This document shows, piece after piece, positions 45,197-55,446 of a DNA stretch of 64,000 nt. Each line of letters opens with the position of its first letter. Position 1 is the stretch's first letter. This DNA is from Croceitalea sp947503285 (GTDB lineage Bacteria; Bacteroidota; Bacteroidia; Flavobacteriales; Flavobacteriaceae). The stretch spans positions 806,001-870,000 of the forward strand of contig NZ_BTGQ01000001.1 of NCBI RefSeq assembly GCF_036985505.1, in the 5' to 3' direction. The notes under the pieces are model-generated. The model did no database searches. It was not told the origin of the DNA and was given only the letters and a program-made list of their open reading frames with translations. The position numbers were made by a program, and so were the translations under genes.

Positions 45197-47446
45197 TTAT
45201 TCAGCTTTAAGCTTGAAAAATAACTGTTCTTTAGTATCGTCATCATCAAGTCGAATAATATGTTTTTCTTCTCGCTGATTGGATTTTCCAAAATTGTGCT
45301 GTACCGTACATTTAATAAGAAATGGATGATTGTTAGCTTCAGAACTTAGATTGGTAACGTTAACCTGCCAATCACCAATACTTATATCACCAATCAACTC
45401 AAATTGTTCCACGGAGAAACCATTTTTCAATTCACTAGTAATTCGATTTCTATCTGCCAAAGCTGAATGCTCCCAATCAAAAAACCTTTTTTGAGGATTC
45501 ACAAATTTCAAGACAAATTCATCCTGTGGACGCTCCCAATCAAATATCAAACGGACATTGTAAGTCAAATTATTTTTGTAAGACCCATCAATTTTGGATA
45601 GGTCAAGCTTTGAATTATTTCGATTGACCAAATTACGTAAAGTGGCACCGGCAATTTTGTTCAATGGACTAAAATCTAAAGTTGGGTCAATAGCACCCGT
45701 AACAATTCCATTTAATAGGTCAGCTGACTTTTGAATATACCCAGCATCTTTTTGGGCGATAGCAAAATCATAATAGGTTTGGATTTTTTTAGGATAATCA
45801 AAAAACATTTTTTTTGCCACCACTAGGGCCATACTCCAATCTTCAAGAAATCTATATTTTAAGAAAAGTTTTCTTAACGAATTGTAAGTCGTTTTTTTCT
45901 CTAAAATATTCGATAAAACACGATCCGCTAATGGAGGGCTTACGGTTCTGAAATAATCTGAAACATCAATAAAATATTGATTATTTTCCAAGTAGTTGGT
46001 ACGTTGCCCTAAATAAACATCATACACCTCTTTAACATTTTTTGCCTTGCGCAAGTCTTTTAAGTAAGGAGTATTCAACTGTCCCTTTTTGGAAACTAAT
46101 TTTCCTTCGAATATATTATTAGTTAAAAGAGCTTGATCAATGTTCTTTTTAACTCCATCTTTATATGCGGCAGTTTTTGTGGTGATCAAAATTACTCCGT
46201 TGCCCCCCATGGTACCAAAGCGGTTTGTGGCGGCCAATCCCTTTAACACAGTTACACTTGCAATATTATCAGGGTTTATATAGTCAAAGTTGGCTACCTT
46301 TTGGCTAGCGCCAGAACCTAGAGTCTCGAATTGAGTTACGAAAGAACCAGAGGCACCTGCCCGAAATGTAGATTCTACCGGAACGCCATCGATAACTACT
46401 AATGCGTAATTATTCATGTTGATTGAATTAATTCCACGTATCAGGGTTTTCCCTAGAGTACTTCGATTATCCCAGCCAGAAGCTTTATTTATTTGTAGAC
46501 CCGACACTTTTCCTTCAAGGGCTTCGTGCAGTTTAGACTCTGAATCATTAATATCTGCATCTCCAACGGTGCTAACTGCATAACCAATACTTTCATTATT
46601 CTGTAACCCATAAGCAGTATTCACCTTAACTTTTTCGTCTAACTTACTTTCCGAAACAACTACTTCGTCCAATGAAACAGTATTCGAATCCAAGAAAAAT
46701 TGCAACTCGGTATCAAAATCTTTGACAACAAGAGCTGATTTTACAAGCTTAGTCCCTAAAACTTTTAACGTATCACCCAAATTCGTTTGAAAAGAAAACT
46801 TACCATAATCATCTGTAACAACTTGTCGATCATTTCCAAAAGACGAGATAATAGATACATTCGGTACCGGTTTTCCATCGAGGTAGACCGTTCCATTAAC
46901 CAAAGTCCCAAGTGATTTTTTAGCGTGACTTGGTGCTATTTTAGGTTTTTGATTTTCTAAAAAATCAATGAGTGCTGCTTTGTTAAAATAGGCCATAAAA
47001 TTCAAAAACCTGACATTGGCGTTTTTTGAGGAATTAACAATTACATCATTTTCATTCAATGACAAAAAATCATTTTCTTTTACTTTTTTACCATCTGTAA
47101 AAACCAATACTTTATCGTGTTTAGAAATGGTGTTCAAATTTTCAAACAACGTACAACCATCATAGGCAATATTGGACAATTCGGTTTTTAGAACGCTCCA
47201 GTCTCCGTTTAAGATTTTGAACTTTTTTTCTTGAACACTATTGGAGAAAAGAAGTAATTGCACCATTTGTATATCTTGAGTTACAATTACACTATCAATG
47301 ACCTGAAAATCTTGTTGAAGGTCTCGCTCGGTCATTGAGAATGAAGTATCCCAACAAATAGTAATTTCAGGGTTGGAAACTGTATTTTGCGCAAATAGCA
47401 CAATGGGTACAACATAAATTAGGACATTGGTAAATAGTACTTTCAT
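45197..47446 (-). CDS. VWA + CarboxypepD_reg + TonB-plug protein without barrel
   Basis: 749 aa, signal peptide ending VLFAQ. Residues about 25-165 look like a VWA domain with an intact MIDAS motif DTSFS (D33-S37). Then a CarboxypepD_reg-like domain (about 187-262, VNGTVYLDGKPVPNVS) and a SusC-type plug (about 285-425) with LEGKVSGLQI, RGINSINMNNYALVVIDGVP and SVTVLKGLAATNRFGTMGGNGVILITT. The chain then goes to helical TPR-like repeats (about 460-600) and a C-terminal DUF2135-like domain (NVRLIFDWERPQDEFVLKFVNP). No barrel follows. It is the most diverged member of the paralog array and last in the gene row. Function unknown. Confidence 0.8.
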   Translation of the reverse strand: MKVLFTNVLIYVVPIVLFAQNTVSNPEITICWDTSFSMTERDLQQDFQVIDSVIVTQDIQMVQLLLFSNSVQEKKFKILNGDWSVLKTELSNIAYDGCTLFENLNTISKHDKVLVFTDGKKVKENDFLSLNENDVIVNSSKNANVRFLNFMAYFNKAALIDFLENQKPKIAPSHAKKSLGTLVNGTVYLDGKPVPNVSIISSFGNDRQVVTDDYGKFSFQTNLGDTLKVLGTKLVKSALVVKDFDTELQFFLDSNTVSLDEVVVSESKLDEKVKVNTAYGLQNNESIGYAVSTVGDADINDSESKLHEALEGKVSGLQINKASGWDNRSTLGKTLIRGINSINMNNYALVVIDGVPVESTFRAGASGSFVTQFETLGSGASQKVANFDYINPDNIASVTVLKGLAATNRFGTMGGNGVILITTKTAAYKDGVKKNIDQALLTNNIFEGKLVSKKGQLNTPYLKDLRKAKNVKEVYDVYLGQRTNYLENNQYFIDVSDYFRTVSPPLADRVLSNILEKKTTYNSLRKLFLKYRFLEDWSMALVVAKKMFFDYPKKIQTYYDFAIAQKDAGYIQKSADLLNGIVTGAIDPTLDFSPLNKIAGATLRNLVNRNNSKLDLSKIDGSYKNNLTYNVRLIFDWERPQDEFVLKFVNPQKRFFDWEHSALADRNRITSELKNGFSVEQFELIGDISIGDWQVNVTNLSSEANNHPFLIKCTVQHNFGKSNQREEKHIIRLDDDDTKEQLFFKLKAE

Positions 47447-47465
47447 GACTAGCTCAGTATACGGA

Positions 47466-48602
47466 TTATTTCGATTTCAAAATAATATTTTGGGTGATTT
47501 TATCACCCACCCTAAAACTAAAGTCATGATATCCGTCTTTTGTAAAGGTTAGGATGTTCCCTTTTTTTGCAGGTATGATGTAGCGGCCCTTATCATCTGA
47601 CGCAACAGTTTCTTTGGTAGCCGTATTGAAAACCGAAACCCCAGCGATCATTTGACCCCGTACAATAACAAAACCTGAAACCGTCTTTTGCTTTTTCTCC
47701 TTTTTAGCTTTTCTTCGTTCAAAACGTTGTGCGGTTTTTTCTGAGACCATCAATTCAGATACTACATAATACGCCATGTTCACATCAGAGAAATGTTCCC
47801 ACTTATCTTGACTGGCATACTTTCTATACGAGCCGTATCCATTGAGGGTTGCGGATAGAACCAGACCCAGCCCCTCTTCTCCATAGACCTTCAATAGCTC
47901 TAAGGACACTATAAAATCATCTTTAACGTAAATGTCATAAGGGCGTAAATCTACCTTGACCATACGGTCATCTTTTTGAACGGTACAGAGAATGTTCTTA
48001 CCCGAAGTGTTCAGGTTTGTGCCTGGCCTACCAAAATTGCCATCATCTTCATAAATATTTACCCGAAGCAGTAGACTGTCTGAGGGGTTATGCCAGACCT
48101 CAAACTCAAACCTGTTCAACCTTCGAAGGCCGCTTTTGGCAATTACCTTGGTACCCAATTCCCCCCCAAGTGCAATATTATCCTTCCAATAGCCATAATT
48201 CTTTTCCCCATAGTTTCTATAGCCGATATTATCGCTGATGAAACGCTCCCCCTTATTGGATACCACGACTTCCTTTAGTTCCATTATAGTAGGTTTCAAT
48301 AGAATCTCAGGATACTCATTATAGACGATCTCTGCTTTGGAAACTGGAATATACTTGGTTTCGTAACCGATAGCGGAAAAAAGAATCTCAGCATCATCTT
48401 TGTAATCCTTGGACTTCAGGTTCAAATGGAACAATCCATCTTCATCACTGACCGTACCAATACCGACATCGACGATACCAATATTAACATAGGGAATGGG
48501 TTCTTTGGTATCCGCATCCAAGATTCGACCTTTGAAGTCCTCTTGGGCCAATAATGTATTTGAAATCAAATAAACGGCCAAAATAAAAGCTTGCTTTTTC
48601 AA
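47466..48602 (-). CDS. CarboxypepD_reg-like domain protein (two domains)
   Basis: 378 aa with signal peptide ending LLAQ. N-terminal CarboxypepD_reg-like domain (about 22-105, FKGRILDADTKEPIPYVNIG, DEDGLFHLNL), a middle beta-rich domain (about 110-300), then a basic linker (RRKAKKEKKQK) and a second CarboxypepD_reg-like domain (about 308-378, VSGFVIVRGQMIAGVSVFN). It lies 19 bp upstream of the VWA-plug gene on the same strand. Exported adhesion or scaffold role is possible, but unknown. Confidence 0.75.
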   Translation of the reverse strand: MKKQAFILAVYLISNTLLAQEDFKGRILDADTKEPIPYVNIGIVDVGIGTVSDEDGLFHLNLKSKDYKDDAEILFSAIGYETKYIPVSKAEIVYNEYPEILLKPTIMELKEVVVSNKGERFISDNIGYRNYGEKNYGYWKDNIALGGELGTKVIAKSGLRRLNRFEFEVWHNPSDSLLLRVNIYEDDGNFGRPGTNLNTSGKNILCTVQKDDRMVKVDLRPYDIYVKDDFIVSLELLKVYGEEGLGLVLSATLNGYGSYRKYASQDKWEHFSDVNMAYYVVSELMVSEKTAQRFERRKAKKEKKQKTVSGFVIVRGQMIAGVSVFNTATKETVASDDKGRYIIPAKKGNILTFTKDGYHDFSFRVGDKITQNIILKSK

Positions 48603-48620
48603 TTCTTTCTGATTTCGATT

Positions 48621-49007
48621 TTATAAGTTTTTAATGATTCTCATTTCCCTATAGGAAGTACCATAGGTAACGGTCAATACCTCAGAGTTTTTTTTATTTA
48701 AAAAAGGATGGTTTGATTCAATATGTCCTTCTAGTTTTGGGTATTTCACTTTTGTTCTTCCACGGTCATCTCCCCAATAAACAGCTATCAAGACAGCTAT
48801 ATTTAAAGTCCTTCTAGATGGTTTGGAAATACCCTTAAAATGGCGATACGCATTAGGCACCTTAACTTCTCCCCCAATAAAGTATTTATTAGAGCTGATC
48901 AACTCTGAATCATTGCTTGATTGCCCAAACGATAGCCCATAAAAAAGAAAAAATGACAAAAGAATACAAATGCTTTTGTTCCCCTTAATTCGTTTGTTTA
49001 ATTCCAT
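48621..49007 (-). CDS. Hypothetical exported protein
   Basis: 128 aa with an N-terminal basic stretch and signal peptide (ICILLSFFLFYGLSFGQ). The mature part is about 95 residues with a GGEVKVPNAYRHFKG segment and a YGTSYREMRI end. I do not recognise it. It stands 18 bp upstream of the two-domain CarboxypepD_reg gene and about 120 bp below the double-headed paralog, inside the same row, so it may be a small partner. Confidence 0.6.
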   Translation of the reverse strand: MELNKRIKGNKSICILLSFFLFYGLSFGQSSNDSELISSNKYFIGGEVKVPNAYRHFKGISKPSRRTLNIAVLIAVYWGDDRGRTKVKYPKLEGHIESNHPFLNKKNSEVLTVTYGTSYREMRIIKNL

Positions 49008-49126
49008 GCGTCAAAGTAAAATACCAGTACTTTAAATTAATAAGACCACTACAAAAACACCAACATTTACCACCAAAACCATACATCAGGTTTTCATTTC
49101 TTCATTTTTGAAGACCGATATGATTG

Positions 49127-51637
49127 CTATTCAACGCTAAGCTGCCCTACGGACTGTACCTTAAATAGTTCTTGGTTGACATTTTTCAAGCTAACTTTGA
49201 ATACCTTGGTTTTCTTACGCTGGCTCTTTGAACCGTAGTTGTAATAGACCGTTGCCTTCAAGTAAGTGGGTGTCAAACTCTTATTGCCCAAATAATTGAG
49301 GTTTACACTCCACGTGCCTGGTAAAGACCCATCTAACAGGTATTCGGTTACATTGTAGCCAAAGTCCTTCTCGCGATAAATAGTTTCCGAATTATCCATC
49401 AAACTATGCTTCCAAGTGTAATATTGATTTCCTGGATTCACAAATTGTAACTCAAATTCGGCCTCGCTATCGTTCCATTCAAAGACCAATCGGGTCCCTT
49501 TGAAATCCTCTTCGGCGATGTAAAGCTTATTTACTTTTTTGGCATTCACTACGGCTTCACCGTTCAGACTCAAAAGATTATTGAACTCCCGCTCCATTAT
49601 GGGGCCAAAGCCCACCGTATCTTGCTTCATGAAACCCTGTTCGATTAAGTAAGCGTAACGTGTATATATCGTAGCGGCGTCTTTCGATTCGTTTAGATTG
49701 CGATAGCTATTCGCCATATCCATATAGCTTTGCGCATAATTGGGGCGAAGGAGAAAAATTTCCTTATACGCCTCATTCGCCTGATCGTATCTTCCTTGTC
49801 TTTCATATTGATACGCCAAAGCCTTTAAAAGCACTGCATTGTTTTCAAAAAGACCATAATTGGCCTTGATAAAGGCATCGGCATAATCTAGCTCGTCCCA
49901 TTTATCTGAAAAATAGGAATAGGCATCCAAATAAAAGTATGGGGAACTGTAGTATGAGGATTCATACTGGTCATATACCTTTTTCGCGTCATCAAAAGAA
50001 GTGCTGGCCTCCAATTCCTTCAGGTAGGTAGGATTATTTCTGTTGATATCGGCTTTGGTCAGTATTTTCCCATTTATAAAATTATTTCTCAAACGTGCCT
50101 GATCAACCAAGGCTTTGTTACCTGGACTACCCGCCACGGTATTGATTACAATGACCCCTCCACTGCCAGCGGAACCGTAGGTGCTGGTCAAGGCCAGATT
50201 ATTGAGTATTGCAACCCTTTTAATATTACCTGTATTTATCCAGATGGGTACATCAGTGAAAATTTGACCGTCTACGTCAAATATTGCTGTGGCCACATTG
50301 TTGATGGAATTCGCACCCCTTATCAAGACCGAACCCCCTACGCCCAAACAATCACCAATCACTGTAATTCCCGGAAACCTAGTCCTTAATAAGTCGAGGA
50401 TACAAAGATTTACAGAGGTAATATCTTCTTCAGTTATTACACGAATTTTACCGGCTGCCCTATCACCATCCAAATACCCAAAAGCAGTGCGTATAATATT
50501 TTTTCTACTATTGTAATCTTCTTCCAAATCTTTTTGTGACATCCGTTTGCTCGATTCTACGGTTACCTCTTCCAACTCAGTTACTTCTGGAATCATCACC
50601 GGATTTAAAAAACGTGTTACATCCTCAACCTTAATGGTAACCGTTTTCAAACCGATATAAGAAAACTTGATCTCATCGCCTGGATTCGCCTTGATTTTAT
50701 ATTTGCCCTTATCATTGGTTCTTGTTGCCGTATTTGTTGCTTCAATTGAGATATTGACATCTGGTATGGGGGTCTTTCCATCAGTTACCGTACCTGAAAT
50801 CAATTTTTTGTTTTGATTTCGTCTTTTGTTCTCATTTAAATATTGCCTTCCCAAATCAGGGCTTTTAATAAAATTGTCCCTGAGCCTTGCCCTATCCACG
50901 ATCTTATTACCAAATGTGGTCCCCGAAAATGTATTGATGACGATGACGCCACCGACATCCGCACCGTATTTTCTAGTCAACGCAGAACCCGCAAAAACTG
51001 CCACCCGTCTGACATGCTCAATAGGAATGATATGAGGATCCCGAATCAGCCCATCTACCTCAATAACGGTTTGGCCTACTGCCGAACGGATCGCTATGGG
51101 ACCGGGTAGTGCGCAACTCCCCTCAACCCGGAGTCCTGTAAAATTCAATCGTAACAAATCTAAAAGACAGGCACCATTCGCCTTAAAGTCATCTGCAGTC
51201 AATACCTGAATATCACCTATGGTCTTTTTGGTGTCTAAAAGGCCAAAGCCTGTCATTACGATGTTCTTGTTAAAAGCATATTCTACCCGCAATTCTTTCT
51301 GTGATAATTTCTTTTTCTTTTGCACCGTTACTTCATCCAATTCGGTCACATCGGGAAACATCTCTAGGTTCAGTATGCGGGTCACATCTTCGACCTTTAT
51401 CGCTATTGTCTTCATACCGATAAAAGAAAAACGGATTTGATCGCCTGTCGCAACCGCAATTTTATACTTACCCTCGCTATCGGTTACTGTTGTGATATCT
51501 TTGGTGAGATTGACTACTTTGACATTTTCTAAAACACTTACGTTTTCGAATACATAACCCGATAAAAAACGTTTTTCTTGCGCCTCAACGCTTATTAAAA
51601 ACAAAAACAAGAGTGGAAAAAGAAAAATGTTTTTCAT
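49127..51637 (-). CDS. Double-headed CarboxypepD_reg/TonB-plug protein with TPR and DUF2135-like end
   Basis: 836 aa with signal peptide ending VEAQ. It carries two complete head modules in a row: CarboxypepD_reg about 23-105 and 277-360, plug about 140-245 and 395-505. Each plug has the Cys pair spaced by 18 residues (C157/C175 and C412/C430). Then come VDQARLRNNF, TPR repeats (about 540-690, with ANEAYKEIFLLRPNYAQSY) and a beta domain FEWNDSEAEFELQFVNP resembling DUF2135/YfaP. There is no beta-barrel, so it cannot be a normal TonB receptor. It probably arose by fusion of two neighbouring copies. Role unknown; likely periplasmic or outer-surface. Confidence 0.82.
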   Translation of the reverse strand: MKNIFLFPLLFLFLISVEAQEKRFLSGYVFENVSVLENVKVVNLTKDITTVTDSEGKYKIAVATGDQIRFSFIGMKTIAIKVEDVTRILNLEMFPDVTELDEVTVQKKKKLSQKELRVEYAFNKNIVMTGFGLLDTKKTIGDIQVLTADDFKANGACLLDLLRLNFTGLRVEGSCALPGPIAIRSAVGQTVIEVDGLIRDPHIIPIEHVRRVAVFAGSALTRKYGADVGGVIVINTFSGTTFGNKIVDRARLRDNFIKSPDLGRQYLNENKRRNQNKKLISGTVTDGKTPIPDVNISIEATNTATRTNDKGKYKIKANPGDEIKFSYIGLKTVTIKVEDVTRFLNPVMIPEVTELEEVTVESSKRMSQKDLEEDYNSRKNIIRTAFGYLDGDRAAGKIRVITEEDITSVNLCILDLLRTRFPGITVIGDCLGVGGSVLIRGANSINNVATAIFDVDGQIFTDVPIWINTGNIKRVAILNNLALTSTYGSAGSGGVIVINTVAGSPGNKALVDQARLRNNFINGKILTKADINRNNPTYLKELEASTSFDDAKKVYDQYESSYYSSPYFYLDAYSYFSDKWDELDYADAFIKANYGLFENNAVLLKALAYQYERQGRYDQANEAYKEIFLLRPNYAQSYMDMANSYRNLNESKDAATIYTRYAYLIEQGFMKQDTVGFGPIMEREFNNLLSLNGEAVVNAKKVNKLYIAEEDFKGTRLVFEWNDSEAEFELQFVNPGNQYYTWKHSLMDNSETIYREKDFGYNVTEYLLDGSLPGTWSVNLNYLGNKSLTPTYLKATVYYNYGSKSQRKKTKVFKVSLKNVNQELFKVQSVGQLSVE

Positions 51638-51710
51638 AAAAGGGTTTTTTTAATATGATTGGAAAAAGACCTTTATACTACTGAAAGTAAACTATCAAGA
51701 AAATCGACTT

Positions 51711-53459
51711 CTATTCCGTCACAATACCCCCAACGGATTGTACCTTGAACAGTTCTTGGTTCACGTCTTTTAAGGTCAATTTAAAGACCTTGGTCTCTTT
51801 TCTCTGACTGCTGGACCCATAATTGTAATATACCGTTGCCTTTAAATATGTAGGTGTCAGACTCTTATTGCCCAAATACTTCACATTCACCCCCCATGTA
51901 CCTGATAAGGAACCATCTAACAGGTATTCGGTAACGTTATAACCGAAATCTTTCTCACGGTAAACGGTTTCGGGATTATCCATCAAACTATGCTTCCATA
52001 GGTGATATTGGTTTTCAGGGTTCACGAACTGAAGGTCAAATTCCGCCTCACTATCGTTCCATTCAAAGACCAATCGCGTTCCCTCGAACTCTTCTTGGGC
52101 CACATACAATTTGCTTGATTTTTGGGCCGTAATCACCGTATTACGTTTCAGACTCAATAGATTATTGAACTCCCGTTCTAATAAGGGACCAAAAACTATG
52201 TTATCTTGTTCCATAAAACCTTCTTGCACCAGGTAGTCGTATCTTGCGTAAATGGCAGCGGCCTGTTTGACTTGATTAAGATCTCGGTAACTATTGGCAA
52301 TATCCAAATAACTTTGGGCATAATTCGGTCGAAGTATAAAGACCTCTTTCAATACCGCATTGGCCTTTTCATAACGTCCCTGCTCTTCATAATGATAGGC
52401 CAAGGCCTTTAAAAGTACTGGGTTGTCTTTAAAAAGCCTGCTGTTATTCTCGATGATGGTATCAGAGAAATCGGTATTGTTCCACTTTTTAGTAAAATAA
52501 GTGGCCATATCCATAAAAAAATAGGGTGAGTTTGAATATGGAGTTTGGTATTTTTCGAAAACAGCTACTGCAGCCTCAAAGTTCCCACTGGCCTCCAATT
52601 CTTTTAAATAGGTTGGCTTATTCCTATCCAAATCCGTTTTGGTAAGTACCTTTCCGCTTAGATAATTGTTCTTTAAACGAGCTTGATCAGCCATTTCGTT
52701 ATTTCTTTGCCTTGGATGATAGCCAACGGTATTAATAACTACAACGCCACCGTTGCCTAATGTTCCATATGGTGTGGTGGTAGCCAAATTGTTTAATATT
52801 CCCACACGCCTTATTGCACCATAACTTAACCAAACTGGAGCATCCCTAAAAATTTGCCCATCAACATCAAATATTGCAGAAGCTGGATTGTTAATTGATC
52901 CACTACCCCTCATGAAAACCTCGCCTCCTTTTTGGCAATCGCCGCTCACCCTTACCATCGAGAATTGACCTCGGAGCATATCAAGGATACACAAATCTAT
53001 TGCGCTGATATCCCCTTCATTTAAAACACGAATATTACCTGCTGCTCTATCTCCATCTAAATACCCAAAAGCAGTACGTATGATATTTTTTCTGATGTTA
53101 TAATCCGCTTCCAAGTCTTTTTGTGACATGCGCTTACTATTTTTCACGACCACCTCATCCAACTCGGTAACATCAGGGACCATTATCGGGTTGAGAATTT
53201 TAGTCACATCTTCTACCCTAATAAAAATGGTCTTAAAACCTATATATGAAAACCTAATCTTATCCCCCGTTTCCACTTGAACCTCATACTTACCCTCACT
53301 ATCGGTTATCGTTGTAATTCCCTTTTCGACAATGGAGATATTAACGTTTTCAATAGGTGATTTTCCATCACTGACCTCACCCACAAGGGTACGTTTCTGT
53401 TGCCCTATGGCAGCAAAGAACAATAGTAAAAAGAACGGAAGTAAAATGGTTTTTTTCAT
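51711..53459 (-). CDS. Single-headed CarboxypepD_reg/TonB-plug/TPR/DUF2135-like protein
   Basis: 582 aa, signal peptide ending AAIGQ. CarboxypepD_reg about 22-105 (VGEVSDGKSPIENVNISI), plug about 140-245 with Cys157 and Cys175, MRGSGSINNPASAIFDVDGQIF and the end NGGVVVINT. Then VDQARLKNNY-like AD-QARLKNNY, TPRs (about 285-435) and the C-terminal DUF2135-like domain FEWNDSEAEFDLQFVNP to LKATVYYNYG. The last part is very like that of the next upstream copy. It lies 73 bp upstream of the double-headed gene. Confidence 0.82.
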   Translation of the reverse strand: MKKTILLPFFLLLFFAAIGQQKRTLVGEVSDGKSPIENVNISIVEKGITTITDSEGKYEVQVETGDKIRFSYIGFKTIFIRVEDVTKILNPIMVPDVTELDEVVVKNSKRMSQKDLEADYNIRKNIIRTAFGYLDGDRAAGNIRVLNEGDISAIDLCILDMLRGQFSMVRVSGDCQKGGEVFMRGSGSINNPASAIFDVDGQIFRDAPVWLSYGAIRRVGILNNLATTTPYGTLGNGGVVVINTVGYHPRQRNNEMADQARLKNNYLSGKVLTKTDLDRNKPTYLKELEASGNFEAAVAVFEKYQTPYSNSPYFFMDMATYFTKKWNNTDFSDTIIENNSRLFKDNPVLLKALAYHYEEQGRYEKANAVLKEVFILRPNYAQSYLDIANSYRDLNQVKQAAAIYARYDYLVQEGFMEQDNIVFGPLLEREFNNLLSLKRNTVITAQKSSKLYVAQEEFEGTRLVFEWNDSEAEFDLQFVNPENQYHLWKHSLMDNPETVYREKDFGYNVTEYLLDGSLSGTWGVNVKYLGNKSLTPTYLKATVYYNYGSSSQRKETKVFKLTLKDVNQELFKVQSVGGIVTE

Positions 53460-53535
53460 ATATCAAGTTTTATGAATTAGATTCATGCCTATTACATTAA
53501 AATCATAGCCTATTTTAGATTAAGAATATCGATTC

Positions 53536-55326
53536 TTATTTTGTTACAATGCTACCAACGGATTGTACCTTGAACAGTTCTTGGTTCACATCTTTTAAGC
53601 TAAGTTTAAAGACCTTGGTCTCTTTTCTTTGACTTCTAGCTCCATAATTGTAATACACGGTAGCTTTCAAATATGTAGGCGTCAAACTTTTATTGCCCAA
53701 ATACTTCACGTTAACCCCCCATGTGCCTGGCAACGAACCATCAATCAAATATTCTTTGACACTATAGCCAAAATCTTTTTCGCGGTAAATGGTTTTTTCG
53801 TTGTCGGCCAAGCTGTGTTTCCATTTGTAATATTGGTTTTCAGGGTTCACGAACTGAAGGTCAAACTCCGCCTCGCTATCGTTCCATTCAAAGACCAATC
53901 GCGTTCCCTCGAATTCTTCTTGGGCCACGTAGAGCTTCCCAGACTTTGTGGAGTTGACCACAGCATTGCGGTTCAATACCAATAAGTTATTGAACTCCCG
54001 TTCCATTACGGGCCCAAAGCCTATACTGTCTTGCTCCATGAAACCCTCTTGTACCAAATAATCGTATCGTGCGTAAATGGAAGCCGCTTGCTTGACCTCA
54101 TTCAAACTTCGGTAACTGTTGGCCATGTCCATGTAACTTTGGGCGTAATTGGGCCTTAGTATGAATACTTCCTTAAAAATGGCGTTTGCCTTTTCGAAAC
54201 GTTGCTGCTCTTCATACCGATAGGCCAATGCCTTTAGCAAGACCGGGTTGTCATCAAATAATGCGAAATTTTCATTGATTATGGCATCGGCATAATCCAT
54301 ATCATCATGGTTTTCTGAAAAATAGGTGTACGCATCCAAATAGAAGTATGGGGAACTGTAGTATGATGATTCATACTGGTCATATACCTTTTTCGCGTCA
54401 TCAAAAGAAGTGCTGGCCTCCAATTCCTTCAGGTAGGTAGGATTATTATTAGCTACCTCTGCCCTAGTGAGTACTTTGGTATTTACATAGTTATTCTTGA
54501 GTCTGGCGCGGTCTACGATCTTATCATTTTGTGGCGTACCTGAAAAGGTGTTGATCACAATGACACCACCTGCACCAATGCTTCCATATCTGGTTGTGGT
54601 AGCCAGATTGTTCAATATGGCTATCCTTTTAATGTTTCCAATATCGATTGGAGGGGGAATATTGGTGAAAATCTGTCCATCAATATCAAAAATAGCGGCC
54701 CTTTGATTGGTGAGTGAACCACGCCCCCTTATAAAAACACCACTTGAAGCTATGGATGCTTGATTAATCGGTGATACCTCTGCCAAATTATTGGCCCCAA
54801 ATAAATTACCAGTTACTTGAACCCCAGGAAACCTGTTTTGCAATAATGCAAAGACGTTCACATTTACAGGGTTTATCTCACTATCATCCAAAGTTCTTAC
54901 GTTACCAGCTGCTCGATCGGCATCTAAATAACCAAAAGCGGTGCGGATAATATTCTTATTCAGCACATAGTCTTCCTCTAAATCTTTTTGGGAAATTCTT
55001 CGACTGCTTTTTACGGTAACCTCTTCCAACTCCGTCACATCTGGCACCATTACCGGGCTTAGAAAGCGTGTAACATCTTCTACTCGAATTGAAATGGTTT
55101 TCATTCCCGTATAGGTAAACTGCAATACATCACCGGTTTCGGCCTTAATCGTGTATTTTCCATCGGCATCGGTTACCGTTGAAATTTGTTTTTCTTTAAT
55201 GTAGACGTTTACATTTTCTATTGGTGCTTGGTTGTCGGTAACCTTACCTGACACGATTCGTTGTTCTTGGGCACTGCCTATGAAACCGAAAAGAAACACG
55301 GCAACAAGTGGTAAAAGATTTTTCAT
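53536..55326 (-). CDS. Single-headed plug protein paralog lacking the Cys pair
   Basis: 596 aa, signal peptide ending GSAQ. The first 155 residues align without gaps to the neighbours. Residues 157 and 175, Cys in the other full copies, are Asn and Leu here, and the plug has an insert of Ser/Ile-rich residues before IRGRGSLTNQRAAIFDIDGQIF. It ends its plug with GAGGVIVINTFSG, then TPRs and the DUF2135-like domain. Part of its TPR-coding region is almost identical in DNA to the double-headed gene (see findings). 76 bp separate it from the next gene. Confidence 0.82.
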   Translation of the reverse strand: MKNLLPLVAVFLFGFIGSAQEQRIVSGKVTDNQAPIENVNVYIKEKQISTVTDADGKYTIKAETGDVLQFTYTGMKTISIRVEDVTRFLSPVMVPDVTELEEVTVKSSRRISQKDLEEDYVLNKNIIRTAFGYLDADRAAGNVRTLDDSEINPVNVNVFALLQNRFPGVQVTGNLFGANNLAEVSPINQASIASSGVFIRGRGSLTNQRAAIFDIDGQIFTNIPPPIDIGNIKRIAILNNLATTTRYGSIGAGGVIVINTFSGTPQNDKIVDRARLKNNYVNTKVLTRAEVANNNPTYLKELEASTSFDDAKKVYDQYESSYYSSPYFYLDAYTYFSENHDDMDYADAIINENFALFDDNPVLLKALAYRYEEQQRFEKANAIFKEVFILRPNYAQSYMDMANSYRSLNEVKQAASIYARYDYLVQEGFMEQDSIGFGPVMEREFNNLLVLNRNAVVNSTKSGKLYVAQEEFEGTRLVFEWNDSEAEFDLQFVNPENQYYKWKHSLADNEKTIYREKDFGYSVKEYLIDGSLPGTWGVNVKYLGNKSLTPTYLKATVYYNYGARSQRKETKVFKLSLKDVNQELFKVQSVGSIVTK

Positions 55327-55446
55327 AGCTTTCTTTTTAAAATTTTGTCTAGAAGTTACAAAGAAGTTAAATAGGGCTTTAACAATTAACAGAGTTTAAC
55401 AGTACAATACTCTTAAATGATTGTAATACTATTAATTTAGGTTGAA

